From Bdellovibrionales bacterium (GTDB lineage: Bacteria > Bdellovibrionota > Bdellovibrionia > Bdellovibrionales > UBA1609), in contig JAGRAB010000021.1 in assembly GCA_020435085.1 (NCBI GenBank), positions 2,574-7,751 on the forward strand: a DNA stretch of 5,178 nucleotides, in the 5' to 3' direction. The notes beneath the pieces were generated by a model that saw only the letters and a program-made list of their open reading frames with translations, did no database searches and was not told the DNA's origin. Both the position numbers and the translations under genes were made by a program. Positions 4,460 to 5,178 of the stretch are shown here, one piece after another. Positions within the stretch are counted from its first letter, which is position 1. Every line of letters begins with the position of its first letter.

Positions 4460-5178
4460 TTCCTACTATTCCTAAAATCCAAAACAAAATAAAACCGAAA
4501 ATCATAATAATCAACGCAACAACCGATGCCAGTTCCAGCTGATAGCTTCCTAATAAATTTTCTGTCAAACTCCCTAATGTATTTTGTCCAAACCCTAAAA
4601 TCGAAATCACTGCAAAATCTCCAACAACCCAAAGCCCTGCCACCCCACAAAGCCAAAATAAATCTTTTGCAAATTGTGGAAAAATGATTTTTTTAAAAAT
4701 TTCCCATCGATTGGCTCCCAAAACCTGAGCCGTCATAAATTGTCGGTGGAGACCTTGTAATACGCCAGCGGCTCGCCATCGATAAAGACTTGGAAAAAAA
4801 ATAAAAGCCAAAGCTAAGCTAATTTTTAGTTCAGAATAAATACCTCCATTGGGTAATACAGACCACAATGCGAAACCAACAAGAACTGGGCTTGGAGCCA
4901 AATATCCCGTTAAAAACCAATGAATGCGAGACTGGGGGCCACTGATTGCAACCCAACAAAAAAGTAAAAATAAAAATATAAGGCTGTATGCTGTAATTTT
5001 CAAAGTTCCCAAAAAACTTTGCCAAAACTCCATTGTAAAGCTCTTGACATTTACATGCCAAACATGAACTCCTTGCTCCACTCCCCAAAGCAATCCAATA
5101 AAAGTCATGCCAGTAAATAAGAGTAACGGTAAAATTCCACCAAGAACTCCAAAAGCAGAGGTTCGAGACCAAGCCTCT
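4431..5178 (-). CDS. ABC importer permease, ThiP-like, 5' end outside the window
   Basis: Inner-membrane channel subunit of a binding-protein-dependent importer. The frame is open to the window edge: 23 residues precede the ATG at 5106-5108 and form part of the first visible membrane helix, so that ATG is internal and the gene is truncated by the window. The 248 visible residues contain about six membrane segments (near 7-33, 58-79, 87-108, 118-134, 173-195 and 216-241). The cytoplasmic EAA-type loop that docks on the ATPase lies at about 149-168 (AQVLGANRWEIFKKIIFPQ, key Gly 154). This matches one permease domain, probably the second half of a two-domain protein such as ThiP or FbpB. The GDFAV motif (186-190) and the later GSYQ followed by a hydrophobic ASVVAL segment resemble the end of enterobacterial ThiP from memory, so thiamine/TPP is the best substrate guess. 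Iron and polyamine importers are alternatives. The gene is first in an operon with the ATPase. Confidence 0.85.
   Translation of the reverse strand, partial: EAWSRTSAFGVLGGILPLLLFTGMTFIGLLWGVEQGVHVWHVNVKSFTMEFWQSFLGTLKITAYSLIFLFLLFCWVAISGPQSRIHWFLTGYLAPSPVLVGFALWSVLPNGGIYSELKISLALAFIFFPSLYRWRAAGVLQGLHRQFMTAQVLGANRWEIFKKIIFPQFAKDLFWLCGVAGLWVVGDFAVISILGFGQNTLGSLTENLLGSYQLELASVVALIIMIFGFILFWILGIVGNVISQKSYS

Noticed and set aside
4450..4656. Alternative minus-strand frame inside the permease gene
   Set aside because: It is a shadow of the real membrane-protein frame, which has the EAA loop and membrane helices.
5106..5108. ATG as the true start of the permease
   Set aside because: The frame continues upstream to the window edge with a hydrophobic, membrane-like sequence, so this ATG is internal.

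Overview
The window looks like an ordinary, gene-dense stretch of chromosome from a moderately AT-leaning Gram-negative bacterium. A TatA-type translocase subunit and a binding-protein-dependent ABC importer with a ThiP-like permease both point that way. A bdellovibrio-like or other former deltaproteobacterial host is possible on general impression only; nothing in the sequence proves it.

Layout from left to right. (1) Positions 1-207 hold the C-terminal 68 codons of an unrecognised protein with a tryptophan-rich patch and a very basic tail. (2) tatA (233-466, +) follows after 25 bases and has its own good promoter candidate overlapping the end of the upstream gene. (3) The tatA to transketolase gap (467-676) is filled almost completely by a 200-bp non-coding element (473-672). 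It is bounded by perfect 24-bp inverted repeats and contains two perfect internal hairpins plus a weaker third stem. It sits 6 bases after the tatA stop and 4 bases after the convergent transketolase stop. This is the most unusual thing in the window. (4) A divergent, full-length, single-chain transketolase-family enzyme (677-2710, -) is followed, across a 106-bp divergent promoter region, by (5) an adenosine-deaminase-family hydrolase (2817-3830, +) with several changes at substrate-contact positions. (6) A convergent, translationally coupled ABC importer operon reads leftward: a permease (4431-5178, 5' end outside the window), then its ATPase (3827-4459). The ATPase and the deaminase share a 4-base TTAA that provides both stop codons.

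Functionally, the permease and ATPase most resemble a thiamine/TPP importer (ThiPQ), and the transketolase is itself a TPP enzyme. The deaminase feeds purine salvage, whose ribose can enter the pentose phosphate pathway through transketolase. These links are thematic, since the genes lie in separate transcription units. I see no tRNA, rRNA, CRISPR, insertion sequence or riboswitch. No stretch longer than 300 bases lacks a gene.
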